Notes under the pieces: model-generated
What the model was told of the DNA's origin: nothing
Seen by the model: only the letters and a program-made list of their open reading frames with translations
Databases searched by the model: none
Source of the DNA: Bosea sp. 685
GTDB taxonomy: Bacteria; Pseudomonadota; Alphaproteobacteria; Rhizobiales; Beijerinckiaceae
Direction of reading: 5' to 3'
Length of the DNA: 64,000 nucleotides
Assembly: GCF_031884435.1 (NCBI RefSeq)
Contig: NZ_CP134779.1
Location: 1,054,001-1,118,000 of the forward strand
Shown here: one piece after another, positions 42,818 to 51,538 of the stretch
Layout: each line of letters starts with the position of its first letter
Position numbering within the stretch: position 1 is the first letter of the stretch
Made by a program: the position numbers and the translations under genes

Positions 42818-43899
42818 TCGACGCGGTTCCAGATCCTGGCGAGCGGCGCTTCCGAGACCTTGGCGGCGCTGTGCCCCATACGGTCGAGATGCCGCCTCAC
42901 GGCCATGCGGGCATTGCGCAGGCAGGCCTCCAGCCGCCGCTGCGAGAAAGAGCCGCCGCCGGCTTCCTGTCGCCAGTGATACAGAACGAACGGAATATGC
43001 CTGATGCGGCCCGGGTCGATGGCCTCGATCGCGCGCAAGGCGAGATCGTAATCCTGGCTGCCGTCCAGCGACGGGTCGAGGCCACCGACCCGCTCGAGCA
43101 AGGCCCTGCGGTAGACCGCGAGATGGTTGATCAGGTTCTGGCCCAGCAACAGATCGTAACTATATTCCGGCTTGAAATAGGGCTCGCTGCGCCGGCCTTT
43201 CTCATCGACCTTGTCCTCGTCGGAAAAGAGCAGATCGGTCTTGGGATGCCGCTCCAGCTCGGCGGCGATTTCATAGAGCGCCCGTTCCGCCAGAAGGTCG
43301 TCATGGTCGAGCAGGGCGACGAATTCGCCCGTTGCGAGCGCGAGCGCATTATTGGTCGCTTCCGCGATGCCGCCATTTGTCTCACGTCGAATCCAGCGAA
43401 TGCGCGAGTCCAGCGCGGCCTGCTCGCGCAGGATATCGGCGACGTGGCTGGAGGGCGATGCGTCGTCGGCGATGCAGAGCTCCCAATGCGGATAGGCTTG
43501 GCCGCGCACCGACTCGATCGTCTCGCGCAGGACGCGCGCAGGCGTCTGATAAGCCGGCACCACCACCGAAATCAGAGGGCGGCGTGGCATTGCCGCGATA
43601 TGGCGGCGGATCGCGGCCCTGTCGGCGGCACTCAATGTGTCGTAGGCCGAGATCCATTTGCAGTAGGAAAATCCGGCCCGGGGCCGCATGGCCGGAGGCG
43701 CGAAGGGGGCTGCGAGCAGGTCTCCGACGGCCGGCCAGCCGCCGCTTGAGTAGCGTTGCCTGGCCAGCTCCAGACGCCGGGACATCCGCTGTGGGGTCGC
43801 CAGCCAGTAGAACAATCGCGTCGCGGCGCGAGCATAGGAGCCTTTCCGCTGCCACCATGTGCTGTCGGCTATCTTGTAGACTGTCTGATGCAGAGCCAT
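42787..43899 (-). CDS. Glycosyltransferase family 2, N-terminal half of a frameshifted gene
   Basis: From ATG 43899 (GAGG eight bases upstream) the 370-residue frame has an N-terminal helical region. A GT-A domain starts near residue 108 (LISVVVPAYQTPARVLRETI, LCIADDASPSSH, LLDHDDLLAERALYEIA, DLLFSDEDKVDEKGRR). It ends RVEWPVPDPAPS, where family members continue directly into a second GT2 domain (PDPPPLVSIIIPTRDR-like). A single-base loss in the C run explains the stop. So this is a truncated or phase-switched surface-glycan enzyme. It lies beside an IS element, in an accessory patch. Confidence 0.78.
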   Translation of the reverse strand: MALHQTVYKIADSTWWQRKGSYARAATRLFYWLATPQRMSRRLELARQRYSSGGWPAVGDLLAAPFAPPAMRPRAGFSYCKWISAYDTLSAADRAAIRRHIAAMPRRPLISVVVPAYQTPARVLRETIESVRGQAYPHWELCIADDASPSSHVADILREQAALDSRIRWIRRETNGGIAEATNNALALATGEFVALLDHDDLLAERALYEIAAELERHPKTDLLFSDEDKVDEKGRRSEPYFKPEYSYDLLLGQNLINHLAVYRRALLERVGGLDPSLDGSQDYDLALRAIEAIDPGRIRHIPFVLYHWRQEAGGGSFSQRRLEACLRNARMAVRRHLDRMGHSAAKVSEAPLARIWNRVEWPVPDPAPS

Positions 43900-44055
43900 C
43901 CGCGCCTCGTGTTGCGTCCGGACGGAGCTGCCCGGTAACCGTTGAGGCTGCGGATGCCGCCGCCGCGGCGTGGCGCTTCTTGGGCGGTTGATCGACGGAA
44001 ATGGCTCTCGGCGTTGCCGGATTGTTTCAGGCTCACGGCTATCCCGGATCATGCG

Positions 44056-44180
44056 GGAGCAGGATGCGAAAAGGTGGGAACCGGTTTTTCGCCTTGATCC
44101 CGCTCTCACTCTTGGATGAGAGACGGATTCAGATTTCAGCTGGGATCACATTGTGATTCCATCAGACATCATCCGGCTCT
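44056..44180 (+). mobile_element. 125-bp MITE-like palindromic element, copy 2
   Basis: GGAGCAGGATG at the left and CATCCGGCTCT at the right; exactly the same length as copy 1 and clearly similar along its whole length with both hairpins (GCGAAAAGGTGGGAACCGG with TTTTTCGC; TCAGCTGGGATCACATTGTGA). The right end abuts the IS481-type element, whose 6-bp target TCTAGA includes the last TCT. Confidence 0.65.
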
Positions 44181-45234
44181 AGATGTGGAGCCTCAACAGG
44201 TTGTCCTGATCGAGAGCGAGTCTGCTGATTGGGGTATTGGCCTGGATACCGCCATGGGGTCGATGCCAGTTGTAATGGTGGAGCCAGCGCGGCAGCTCCT
44301 CTGTTCGGCGGTCTGAGTGATCATAGGGCCTGGCGTAGGCCCATTCGCGCAGAGCTGTCTGGATGAAGCGCTCGGCCTTGCCGTTGGTCTTGGGTGTGTA
44401 GGGTTTTGTCCGGATGTGCTTGAGCCCGAGATCGCGACATGCGTCGCGGAAAGCGAAGGCTTTATAGCATGAGCCGTTATCGGTCATGACGCGGGTGACG
44501 GTGACGCCGAGGCGCTCGTAATAGGCCACCGCCGCCCTGAGGAAAGCGACCGCGCTTATGGCCTTCTCGTCGGGCTTCATCTCGACGAAGGCGAGTCGCG
44601 AGGCATCGTCGATGCAGACATGGGCGAACTCCCAGCCGAGGCCTTCGCCGCGTCCGCGCCGGTTGCTCTGGCGGGTCCGGTCCCCGGTGATGCGGTGGCC
44701 GACACCGTCGATGCGGCCGAGCTTCTTGATGTCGATGTGGATCAACTCGCCGGGATGGGCGCGCTCGTAGCGGCGCACCGGTTCGGCCGGCTCGAGGTCG
44801 CGCATCCGGCTCAATCGCGCCCGCCGCAGGATCCGGCTCACCGTCGCCGGCGAGACGCCAGCTTGCTTGGCGATGGCCTTGCCGCTCAGCTTCTGGCGCC
44901 GCAGCGCGAGGATCTGCTCGATCCGTTCGCTCGGCGTCGGGCGATGCAGCCGGTGCGGCCGCGACGAGCGGTCGGCCAGACCTGCCACACCCTCGGCGGC
45001 GAAGCGGGCGATCCATTTATCGACGGTCTTCAGGCTGACGCCGACGCAGACCGCGATCTCGGAAGGCCTGTGCCCATCGGCCGCCATCCGCACAATCCGC
45101 TCTCGACCCAGCGGTGTCAGACGGGCATTCTTGTGGATGTTCATCCGGTTCCTCCCCGAGGGCTCTGAAGCTTCGCAACCTCAGCTTCCTCGCTCGGGAC
45201 CGGATGGACAACCTATTGACAGCTCACATCTAGA
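44178..45234 (-). mobile_element. IS481-family insertion sequence with 6-bp target duplication
   Basis: The element proper runs 44184-45228 (1,045 bp). Its ends are TGTGGAGCCTCAACAGG at the left and, read inward from the right, TGTGAGCTGTCAATAGG; both continue into TTGTCC, giving imperfect terminal inverted repeats. TCTAGA flanks both sides (44178-44183 and 45229-45234), matching the NCTAGN target preference known for IS481. It carries a single intact transposase gene and appears complete and recent. Coordinates here include the duplications. Confidence 0.9.
44179..45144 (-). CDS. IS481-family transposase
   Basis: The 321-residue protein has an N-terminal helix-turn-helix (GHRPSEIAVCVGVSLKTVDKW), a second one (SGKAIAKQAGVSPATVSRIL), and an rve DDE domain: HIDIKKLGRIDG (first Asp), TRVMTDNGSCYKAF (second Asp) and TNGKAERFIQTALREWAYA (Glu). 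All three catalytic acids are present, so it could be active. The TAG stop is formed by the junction of the left end with its TCTAGA target copy, so the last codons depend on the target site. Confidence 0.92.
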   Translation of the reverse strand: MNIHKNARLTPLGRERIVRMAADGHRPSEIAVCVGVSLKTVDKWIARFAAEGVAGLADRSSRPHRLHRPTPSERIEQILALRRQKLSGKAIAKQAGVSPATVSRILRRARLSRMRDLEPAEPVRRYERAHPGELIHIDIKKLGRIDGVGHRITGDRTRQSNRRGRGEGLGWEFAHVCIDDASRLAFVEMKPDEKAISAVAFLRAAVAYYERLGVTVTRVMTDNGSCYKAFAFRDACRDLGLKHIRTKPYTPKTNGKAERFIQTALREWAYARPYDHSDRRTEELPRWLHHYNWHRPHGGIQANTPISRLALDQDNLLRLHI

Positions 45235-45305
45235 GGTCCGATGGACCCCTTGCCGAGGCCGCGCATTCCCGCATGCGGCGCCTTGGCTCAGCAGAGTATT
45301 CGATC

Positions 45306-45716
45306 GTGACCGTCCACCGGCTTTCCGTCCGCGTCTATTATGAGGACACCGATTTTTCCGGCGTCGTCTACCACGCCTCCTATCTGCGCTTCATGGAGCG
45401 CGGGCGGACCGAATTGATCCGGTCGCTGGGCATCGAACAGCGCGAATTGTTCGATGGCGGCACCGCGCTCGGCTTTGCCGTGCGCAAGATGGCGATCGAG
45501 TTCATTCGGCCGGCGGTGATGGACGATCTTTTGACGGTGGAGACACGCTCGGTCGCTGCGCGCGGGGCGACGATGGATGTCGAGCAGCGGGTGCTGCGCG
45601 GCGAGGAGGTCCTGGTCACGGCGCAGGTCCTGGTCGCCTGCGTCGGCGGCGGGCGGGCGCGGCGGATTCCGGACGGACTCAGACGCAGGCTCGAGGGCGG
45701 GACGGACGACGCGTAA
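45306..45716 (+). CDS. ybgC: YbgC-family acyl-CoA thioesterase (Tol-Pal associated)
   Basis: The 136-residue hotdog-fold protein has RVYYEDTDFSGVVYHASYLRFMERGRTELIR in pieces near residues 8-40, with the catalytic Asp and His of 4-hydroxybenzoyl-CoA thioesterase-like enzymes. GTG 45306 gives a start matching the E. coli length; ATG 45273 is an alternative without a better site. In most relatives ybgC is directly upstream of tolQ; here a TetR gene, a small gene and DUF2852 lie between. Membrane-phospholipid-linked acyl-CoA hydrolysis is the presumed role. Confidence 0.92.
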   Translation: MTVHRLSVRVYYEDTDFSGVVYHASYLRFMERGRTELIRSLGIEQRELFDGGTALGFAVRKMAIEFIRPAVMDDLLTVETRSVAARGATMDVEQRVLRGEEVLVTAQVLVACVGGGRARRIPDGLRRRLEGGTDDA

Positions 45717-45759
45717 TGCGTGGTCGACGCTGGCCTGGCGCCATGTTAGCGCTCGATAC

Positions 45760-46413
45760 ATGAGCTGGAAGCGCAACACCCCCGATCCGCCACGCGGCTA
45801 TCATCACGGCAATCTCAAGGAAGAGCTCGTGCGCGCCGCGCTCGGGCTGATCGGGGAGAAGGGCCCCAACGGCTTCACCTTCGCCGAGGCCGCGCGGCTT
45901 GCCGGCGTCAGCCCGGCCGCGCCCTATCGGCACTACCGTGACAAGGACGCGCTGCTGGCCGATGTCGCGGCGCGCGGCTTCCTCGTGTTCGAGGCGGCGC
46001 TGTCGCGCGCCTGGGATCAAGGCAGGCCGGATCCGGAGACGGCGTTCCACCGGCTCGGGCGCGCCTATCTCGCCTTTGCCCATGACGAGCCGGCCTATTA
46101 CTCGGCGATGTTCGAGGCCGGGGTGCCGCTCGATGCAAGTCCCGAACTGCGCAGCGCGGCTGACCGCGCTTTCCAGGGCCTGCGCGCCGCCTCAGAGGCC
46201 TTGATCGTGCTGCTGCCGGTGGGCAAACGGCCACCGGCGCTGATGATGGCGCTGCATGTCTGGTCGATGTCGCATGGCGTGGCTGCGCTGTTCGGCCGGG
46301 CCGATGGCGGCCGGCGGCCCTTGCCAATGTCGGCAGCCGAGCTGCTCGAAGCCGGCATGCTGATCTATTTGCAAGGGCTTGGACTGGGCTCACTCAAGGA
46401 TCCGAGCCCATGA
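45760..46413 (+). CDS. TetR-family regulator with WHG domain
   Basis: The 217-residue product has GYHHGNLKEELVRAALGLIGEKGPNGFTFAEAARLAGVSPAAPYRHYRDKDALL in order (about residues 13-66), the DNA-binding domain of the TetR_C_33/WHG branch. The C-terminal ALMMALHVWSMSHGVAALFG contains the WxxxHG motif. ATG 45760 is the first with the conserved N-terminus. It overlaps the next small gene by four bases. Target unknown. Confidence 0.88.
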   Translation: MSWKRNTPDPPRGYHHGNLKEELVRAALGLIGEKGPNGFTFAEAARLAGVSPAAPYRHYRDKDALLADVAARGFLVFEAALSRAWDQGRPDPETAFHRLGRAYLAFAHDEPAYYSAMFEAGVPLDASPELRSAADRAFQGLRAASEALIVLLPVGKRPPALMMALHVWSMSHGVAALFGRADGGRRPLPMSAAELLEAGMLIYLQGLGLGSLKDPSP

Positions 46414-46652
46414 CCGAGGCAACGGACACACAGATCGACGAAGCGATCCTCTCCGAATTAGAGGCAAATTCTCTCAAGACCGCCCGGATCATGGTTCTCG
46501 TTGGAAAGCGGTTTCATGCTTCGGATCCATCATTCCTGGATAGGGTCGAGGCCCGTATCGGTGTGTTGATCGAGGCTGGAAGCGTCAAATTGTACGGTAA
46601 CTTGGCAAATTGGCGCCGTAGCGAGCTTGCCTTGATGCCGTCCGATGGATGA
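46410..46652 (+). CDS. 80-residue protein, DUF3658-like
   Basis: MTEATDTQIDEAILSELEAN, a winged-helix-like middle (KTARIMVLVGKRFHASDPSFLDRVEARIGVLIEAGSVKLYGN in parts) and a terminal NWRRSELALM resemble the DUF3658 domain usually fused to DUF1835. Here it stands alone. Its ATG overlaps the TetR stop by four bases. The gene is noticeably lower in GC than its neighbours. Function unknown. Confidence 0.65.
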   Translation: MTEATDTQIDEAILSELEANSLKTARIMVLVGKRFHASDPSFLDRVEARIGVLIEAGSVKLYGNLANWRRSELALMPSDG

Positions 46653-46710
46653 GCAGCCTCGGCTGCCTCCGCCTTCGAGATCTGGCTAGGAGACCTCTGT
46701 CCGAGCGATC

Positions 46711-46757
46711 TTGACAAAAGGTCCGGTCGCATCCATTTATGTAAATGTGATTTACAT
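46711..46757 (+). promoter_or_regulatory. Promoter and TGTAAA-N5-TTTACA operator
   Basis: TTGACA (46711-46716) is followed 17-18 bases later by an AT-rich -10 candidate (ATTTAT). The perfect dyad TGTAAATGTGATTTACA (46740-46756) overlaps the start of transcription. It lies 27 bases before DUF2852, so a repressor binding here would block that gene. The regulator is not identified. Confidence 0.55.
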
Positions 46758-46783
46758 TCACGCCTTTCCATGGTGAGGAAACA

Positions 46784-47224
46784 ATGCCGATCGTCGCGAA
46801 GCTGGACGAGTTTGGGAGAGGGGCCTGGATCGCCTTCACGGTCCTGGGCTTCATGGTTTGGTGGCCTCTGGGTCTGGCGACCCTGGCCTTTACGATAGGG
46901 AGTGGTCGCATGGGATGCGGATATGCCGGGGCCGGCCGTCAGGAATATCGGATGAGCCGTCTCCAGGAGAAGATGGACCGTCTGCGTAGCCGCATGGGCG
47001 GCGAGGGCGGCGGTTTTGGCGGCGGCGGCTGGCATCGCGGCCCGTCGAGCGGCAACCGCGCTTTCGACGAGTATCGCCAGGAGACGCTGCGTCGCCTCGA
47101 GGACGAGCAGCGTGAGTTCCACGACTTCCTGGGACGGCTGCGCATGGCCCGCGACAAAGCCGAGTTCGACCAGTTCATGGCCGACCGGCGCGGCGGAGAG
47201 GCCACTCCACCCCCCGCTGGCTGA
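46784..47224 (+). CDS. DUF2852 membrane protein
   Basis: The 146-residue protein has one membrane helix (GRGAWIAFTVLGFMVWWPLGLATLAF in parts, residues about 11-38), then QEYRMSRLQEKMDRL. A glycine-rich linker follows, then FDEYRQETLRRLEDEQREFHDFLGRLRMARDKAEFDQFMADR, a charged helix typical of DUF2852. Function unknown; the family is confined to Alphaproteobacteria. Controlled by a dyad-bearing promoter and ended by a strong hairpin, so it is a single-gene unit. Confidence 0.85.
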   Translation: MPIVAKLDEFGRGAWIAFTVLGFMVWWPLGLATLAFTIGSGRMGCGYAGAGRQEYRMSRLQEKMDRLRSRMGGEGGGFGGGGWHRGPSSGNRAFDEYRQETLRRLEDEQREFHDFLGRLRMARDKAEFDQFMADRRGGEATPPPAG

Positions 47225-47260
47225 CGCGTAAGACGCATAACGACCTGTCGTTGCAGCCTC

Positions 47261-47294
47261 GCCCGCTCCGGAGAACCGGGGCGGGCGTTTTCGT
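47261..47294 (+). terminator. Terminator of the DUF2852 gene
   Basis: GCCCGCTCCGG, loop AGAA, CCGGGGCGGGC (one G-T pair) followed by GTTTTCG, 36 bases past the stop. Confidence 0.8.
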
Positions 47295-47307
47295 TTGCGA
47301 CCCCTGG

Positions 47308-47413
47308 CTAGAGCCGTTGAATGATCCAATCGGATCGTTCAACGGCTCTAGCTCTTTGTTTTAACGCGTCTTCTTCACGCGAACCGGTATCCACTTCGCT
47401 CGAAAACGCTCTC
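47308..47413. repeat. Dispersed palindrome, CTAGAGCC / CGCGAACCGGTATCC type
   Basis: Two 20-base arms (47308-47327 and 47332-47351, one mismatch) start and end with CTAGAGCC/GGCTCTAG. They are followed by TTTGTTTTAACGCGTC and a variant core GCGAACCGGTATCCACTTCG. This is another member of the rhizobial AACCGG repeat families. The remaining gap to tolQ (47414-47658) shows no gene and must hold the tol promoter; TTAA half sites occur near 47449 and 47466. Confidence 0.75.
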
Positions 47414-47658
47414 GGCCTGCGCTGGCCGCATGGCGCGTATACCGGGCATTAACCTTGCTGGAGGCTTAACTCGATCCCGAGCATGCGTTTCGCAGGAAAC
47501 CCCGTTTCGGCCCATCTTTCGCCGGATTTTCAAGCGATTGACGGCACCGGCAGTTCCCCGGATCGCGGATCGGGCGGCGGCGTGGGGTCTCTCGCGACGC
47601 GTGCGGCGGGGTTGCGTCGGGAAATCCGGCGCACTCGCTAATGCAGAAGGATGACAGG

Positions 47659-48369
<711 letters not shown>

Positions 48370-48380
48370 GGGCAAGCAAA

Positions 48381-48827
48381 ATGGGTATGTCAGCAGCATC
48401 CGGCGCGAAGGCCGGGGGGCGACGCGGCCGGCGGGGCCGGCGCCATGGCGCCATCGCCGAGATCAATATGACGCCGTTCATCGACGTCATGCTGGTGTTG
48501 CTGATCATTTTCATGGTCGCGGCGCCCCTGATCGCGACCGGTGTGCCGCTCGATCTGCCGCAGACCGGCGCCAAGCCGATCAATGTCGACCAGAAGCCGG
48601 TCACCATCGCCATCGACAGCAAGGGCCAGATCTTCCTGCAGGACCAGCCGACGCTGGAGCCCGATCTGGTGATGAAGCTGCAGAGCCTCGCCAAGCAGGG
48701 CTTCGACGAACGCATCTATGTCCGCGGCGATCGCATGGTCGATTACGGCCGCGTCGCCTCGGTGATGTCGACCATCACATCGGCGGGTTTCAAGCGGGTC
48801 GCGCTGGTCACCGAACCGGCGCGGTGA
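48381..48827 (+). CDS. tolR: Tol-Pal proton channel protein TolR
   Basis: The 148-residue protein has a basic, glycine-rich N-terminus, one membrane helix TPFIDVMLVLLIIFMVAAPL with the proton-carrying Asp, and a periplasmic ExbD/TolR domain (VDQKPVTIAIDSKGQIFLQ ... VRGDRMVDYGRVASVMSTI). It begins 11 bases after tolQ. Confidence 0.96.
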   Translation: MGMSAASGAKAGGRRGRRGRRHGAIAEINMTPFIDVMLVLLIIFMVAAPLIATGVPLDLPQTGAKPINVDQKPVTIAIDSKGQIFLQDQPTLEPDLVMKLQSLAKQGFDERIYVRGDRMVDYGRVASVMSTITSAGFKRVALVTEPAR

Positions 48828-48855
48828 AGACGAGTGCAGTGAGGGTGTTCCAGGC

Positions 48856-50061
48856 GTGAAGCTTACGACCTCCGAACCGGGCATGATTGTGTCGGCGCTG
48901 GGCCACGCGACGTTTCTCGTCGCGGGGTTGCTGGCGTTCGCCTCGCCGGTGCCGCTGCCGGAGAACGAGGAGGCGATCGCCGTCGAGGTGGTCGATCCCA
49001 GCGCGCTGAACCAGGTCACGCGCGGCGAACGCAAGGCCGAGAAGGTCCAGGAGCAGCCGATCCAGCGCGCCGAGCGCCAGTCCGAGATCGTCGAGCGTAA
49101 GGAGGCGGGCGAGGCCAAGCTGGACACGCCCGCGCCGCCGAGCAGGCCGGTGGAGCTCAAGATCGCCGACGACAACGCGGCTGCGCCGCTGCCGCCCTCG
49201 CGCGCCGCGCTGCTGCCGAAGGCAGAGCCGAAGGTCACGCCGCCGGAGCCGGTGAAGCAGCCGCCGCAGAAGGCCGAGCCCAAGGCAGAGCCGAAGCCCG
49301 ACCTCAAGCGCGAGGAGCTGGCGAAGCTCGCTGAGGACGCCGAACTCGAATCCAAGGCGAAGCAGGCCGAGGAAGAGGCCAAGGCTGCCGCCAAGGCGAA
49401 GTCCGAGGCAGAGGCTCAGGCCAAACAAGAGGCTGCCGCCAAGGCCAAAGCCGATGCTCAGGCCAAGGCGGAAGCCGCCGAGGCCGCGAAGCAGAAGGCG
49501 GAGGCCATCGCCAAGGCAAAGTCTGAAGCCGAGGCCAAGGCGAAGATCGTCGCGGCAGCAAAGGCGAAGCAGGAGGCCGAGGCCAAGGCCAAGCGCGAGG
49601 CCGAGATCGCCAAGAACTTCAACCCGACCGATATCGCCAAGCTGCTGCAATCGAAGGAGCAGGCGCAATCCTCGGGCTCGGCCGCGCCGCAGGTCAATCG
49701 CACAGCTTCGCTGGGCACCGAGCGCGGCGCGTCGCAGAAGCTCAGCCCTTCGCTCAAGGCCCAGCTCATCGGCATTATCCAGGACCAGTTGCTGAAATGC
49801 TGGAACGTGCCGATCGCTCTCGCCAACGCCAAGGGCTCGGTGGTGCCCTCGGTGCGGATGAAGCTGAACACGGACGGCTCGCTCGTCGGCCAGCCCGGCG
49901 TAGTCAACTCTTCGTCAGATCCGCTGTTCAGGGTGGCGGCCGATTCCGCCCTGACCGCAACCCGCCGCTGCGCGCCTTTGCGCATTCCGGCTCAATTCGC
50001 TTCCTATTATGACGACTGGCGCGACGTCGTCGTCAATTTCGACGCAAGGGACGTACTGTGA
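48856..50061 (+). CDS. tolA: TolA energy-transducing protein
   Basis: The 401-residue protein starts with GTG 48856. It has one N-terminal membrane helix (about residues 13-33). A long Lys/Ala/Glu-rich helix follows (about 145-255, with many AKAKSEAEAKA-type repeats) that spans the periplasm. A C-terminal TonB-like domain starts near residue 300 (LKAQLIGIIQDQLLKCWNVP). It links TolQR to Pal and TolB. Its stop overlaps the tolB start by four bases. Confidence 0.94.
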   Translation: MKLTTSEPGMIVSALGHATFLVAGLLAFASPVPLPENEEAIAVEVVDPSALNQVTRGERKAEKVQEQPIQRAERQSEIVERKEAGEAKLDTPAPPSRPVELKIADDNAAAPLPPSRAALLPKAEPKVTPPEPVKQPPQKAEPKAEPKPDLKREELAKLAEDAELESKAKQAEEEAKAAAKAKSEAEAQAKQEAAAKAKADAQAKAEAAEAAKQKAEAIAKAKSEAEAKAKIVAAAKAKQEAEAKAKREAEIAKNFNPTDIAKLLQSKEQAQSSGSAAPQVNRTASLGTERGASQKLSPSLKAQLIGIIQDQLLKCWNVPIALANAKGSVVPSVRMKLNTDGSLVGQPGVVNSSSDPLFRVAADSALTATRRCAPLRIPAQFASYYDDWRDVVVNFDARDVL

Positions 50062-51404
50062 CCCTCATCGACCGCAAAATCCTTTCGCCGGTTGCCAACG
50101 GACTGACGCGCCGCGGCGCGCTTGCTCTGGGCGGTGCGGCGTTGCTCGCCCCGGCCGTGGCGAAGGCCGAACTCGTCATCGATCTGCGTGGCGGCTCGTT
50201 CCAGCCGCTGCCGATCGCCATTGCCGACTTCGCCGGCGATGGCGGCGTGCTGGTCTCGGGCGTGATCACCAATAATCTCAAGCGCTCCGGCTATTTCACG
50301 CCGATCGACAAGAGCCGCCATCCCGACAGGAATCCGCCCTTCGATTCCGTTCCGCAATTCGAGGCCTGGAAGGCGGCGGGCGTCCAGGCGCTGGTGACGG
50401 GCCGTGTCTCGCGCGACGGTTCGGGCCGCATCAAGGCCGAATTCCGGCTCTGGGACGTGACCACCGGCACGCAGACCGACGGCCAGCAGTATTTCACCGA
50501 TCCGAGCAATAATCGCCGCGTCGGCCACATCATTTCCGATGCGATCTTCACCAAGGTCACCGGCGTTGGCGGCTTCTTCGACACGCGTGTCGTCTTCGTC
50601 GATGAATCCGGGCCGAAGGAGAACCGGCGCAAGCGCCTCGCCATCATGGACCAGGACGGCGCCAATGTGCGCTATCTCACCAATGGCGACGTCTCCGTGG
50701 TGACGCCGCGCTACTCGCCGGTGGCCCAGGAGGTCACCTATATGTCGCAGCGCATGGGCGAACAGCCGCGCGTGCATGTGCTCAACATCGAGACCGGCCA
50801 GCGCCAGATCGTCGGCAATTTCCCCGACATGACCTCGAGCCCACGCTTCTCGCCCAATGGGGCGCGCATCGCGCTCAGCCTGCAGCAGGGTGGCAACGCC
50901 AATCTTTACGCCATGGATATCGGCTCGCGCACCACGACGCGGTTGACCTCGACGGGCGCGATCGACACCTCGCCATCCTATTCGCCTGATGGCACGCAGA
51001 TCGTCTTCGAGAGCGATCGCGGCGGTTCGCAGCAGCTCTATCTGATGCCTTCGGGGGGCGGGGAGGGCAAGCGCCTCTCCTTCGGTGCGGGCTCCTATTC
51101 GCAGCCCTCATGGTCGCCGCGTGGCGATCTGATCGCCTTCACCCGTCGCGGCGCGGGCGGTTTCGCGATCGGCGTGATGCGTGCGGACGGTTCGGGCGAG
51201 CGGGTCTTGACCGAGGGGTTCCACAATGAAGCGCCGAACTGGGCGCCCAACGGCCAGTACATCATGTTCTTCCGCGATCCCGGGGGGCAATCCGGTGGAA
51301 AACTATACATGGTCGACATCACCGGGCGCGTCGAAGTGCCGGTGCCGACACCGGCCTTCGCCTCGGACCCGACCTGGTCGCCGCTGCTGACAGCGGGGAG
51401 GTGA
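50058..51404 (+). CDS. tolB: TolB periplasmic beta-propeller protein
   Basis: The 448-residue protein starts with GTG and a twin-arginine-like signal (LTRRGALALGGAALLAPAVA). It then has an N-terminal domain and a six-bladed propeller with repeated phrases such as PRYSPVAQEVTYMS, PRFSPNGARIALSL, PSYSPDGTQIVFESDRGG and PSWSPRGDLIAFTRRG. It binds Pal and TolA. Start overlaps the tolA stop. Confidence 0.96.
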   Translation: MTLIDRKILSPVANGLTRRGALALGGAALLAPAVAKAELVIDLRGGSFQPLPIAIADFAGDGGVLVSGVITNNLKRSGYFTPIDKSRHPDRNPPFDSVPQFEAWKAAGVQALVTGRVSRDGSGRIKAEFRLWDVTTGTQTDGQQYFTDPSNNRRVGHIISDAIFTKVTGVGGFFDTRVVFVDESGPKENRRKRLAIMDQDGANVRYLTNGDVSVVTPRYSPVAQEVTYMSQRMGEQPRVHVLNIETGQRQIVGNFPDMTSSPRFSPNGARIALSLQQGGNANLYAMDIGSRTTTRLTSTGAIDTSPSYSPDGTQIVFESDRGGSQQLYLMPSGGGEGKRLSFGAGSYSQPSWSPRGDLIAFTRRGAGGFAIGVMRADGSGERVLTEGFHNEAPNWAPNGQYIMFFRDPGGQSGGKLYMVDITGRVEVPVPTPAFASDPTWSPLLTAGR

Positions 51405-51418
51405 CGTGCCTCCTGTCC

Positions 51419-51538
51419 TGAGCCCTCATCCTGAGGAGCGGGCGCTAGCCCGCGTCTCGAAGGGTGTTTCAGCTGTCTCGGAAGCCACCTGAAGCGTCCT
51501 TCGAGACGCCGCTTCGCGGCTCCTCAGAATGAGGGCTG
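51419..51538. repeat. REP palindrome between tolB and pal
   Basis: AGCCCTCATCCTGAGGAGC pairs with GCTCCTCAGAATGAGGGCT at the two ends (two mismatches). Nested inside is a second pair, GTCTCGAAGG with CCTTCGAGAC. It occupies about a third of the 343-bp gap before pal; the rest (51539-51747) holds a GGTTAACC and a CCTTG/CAAGG hairpin but no gene. Confidence 0.7.

Noticed and set aside
41820..45305. Prophage or integrative element
   Set aside because: No integrase, tRNA attachment site or phage structural genes; the patch contains only glycosyltransferase fragments, one IS element and one small palindrome.
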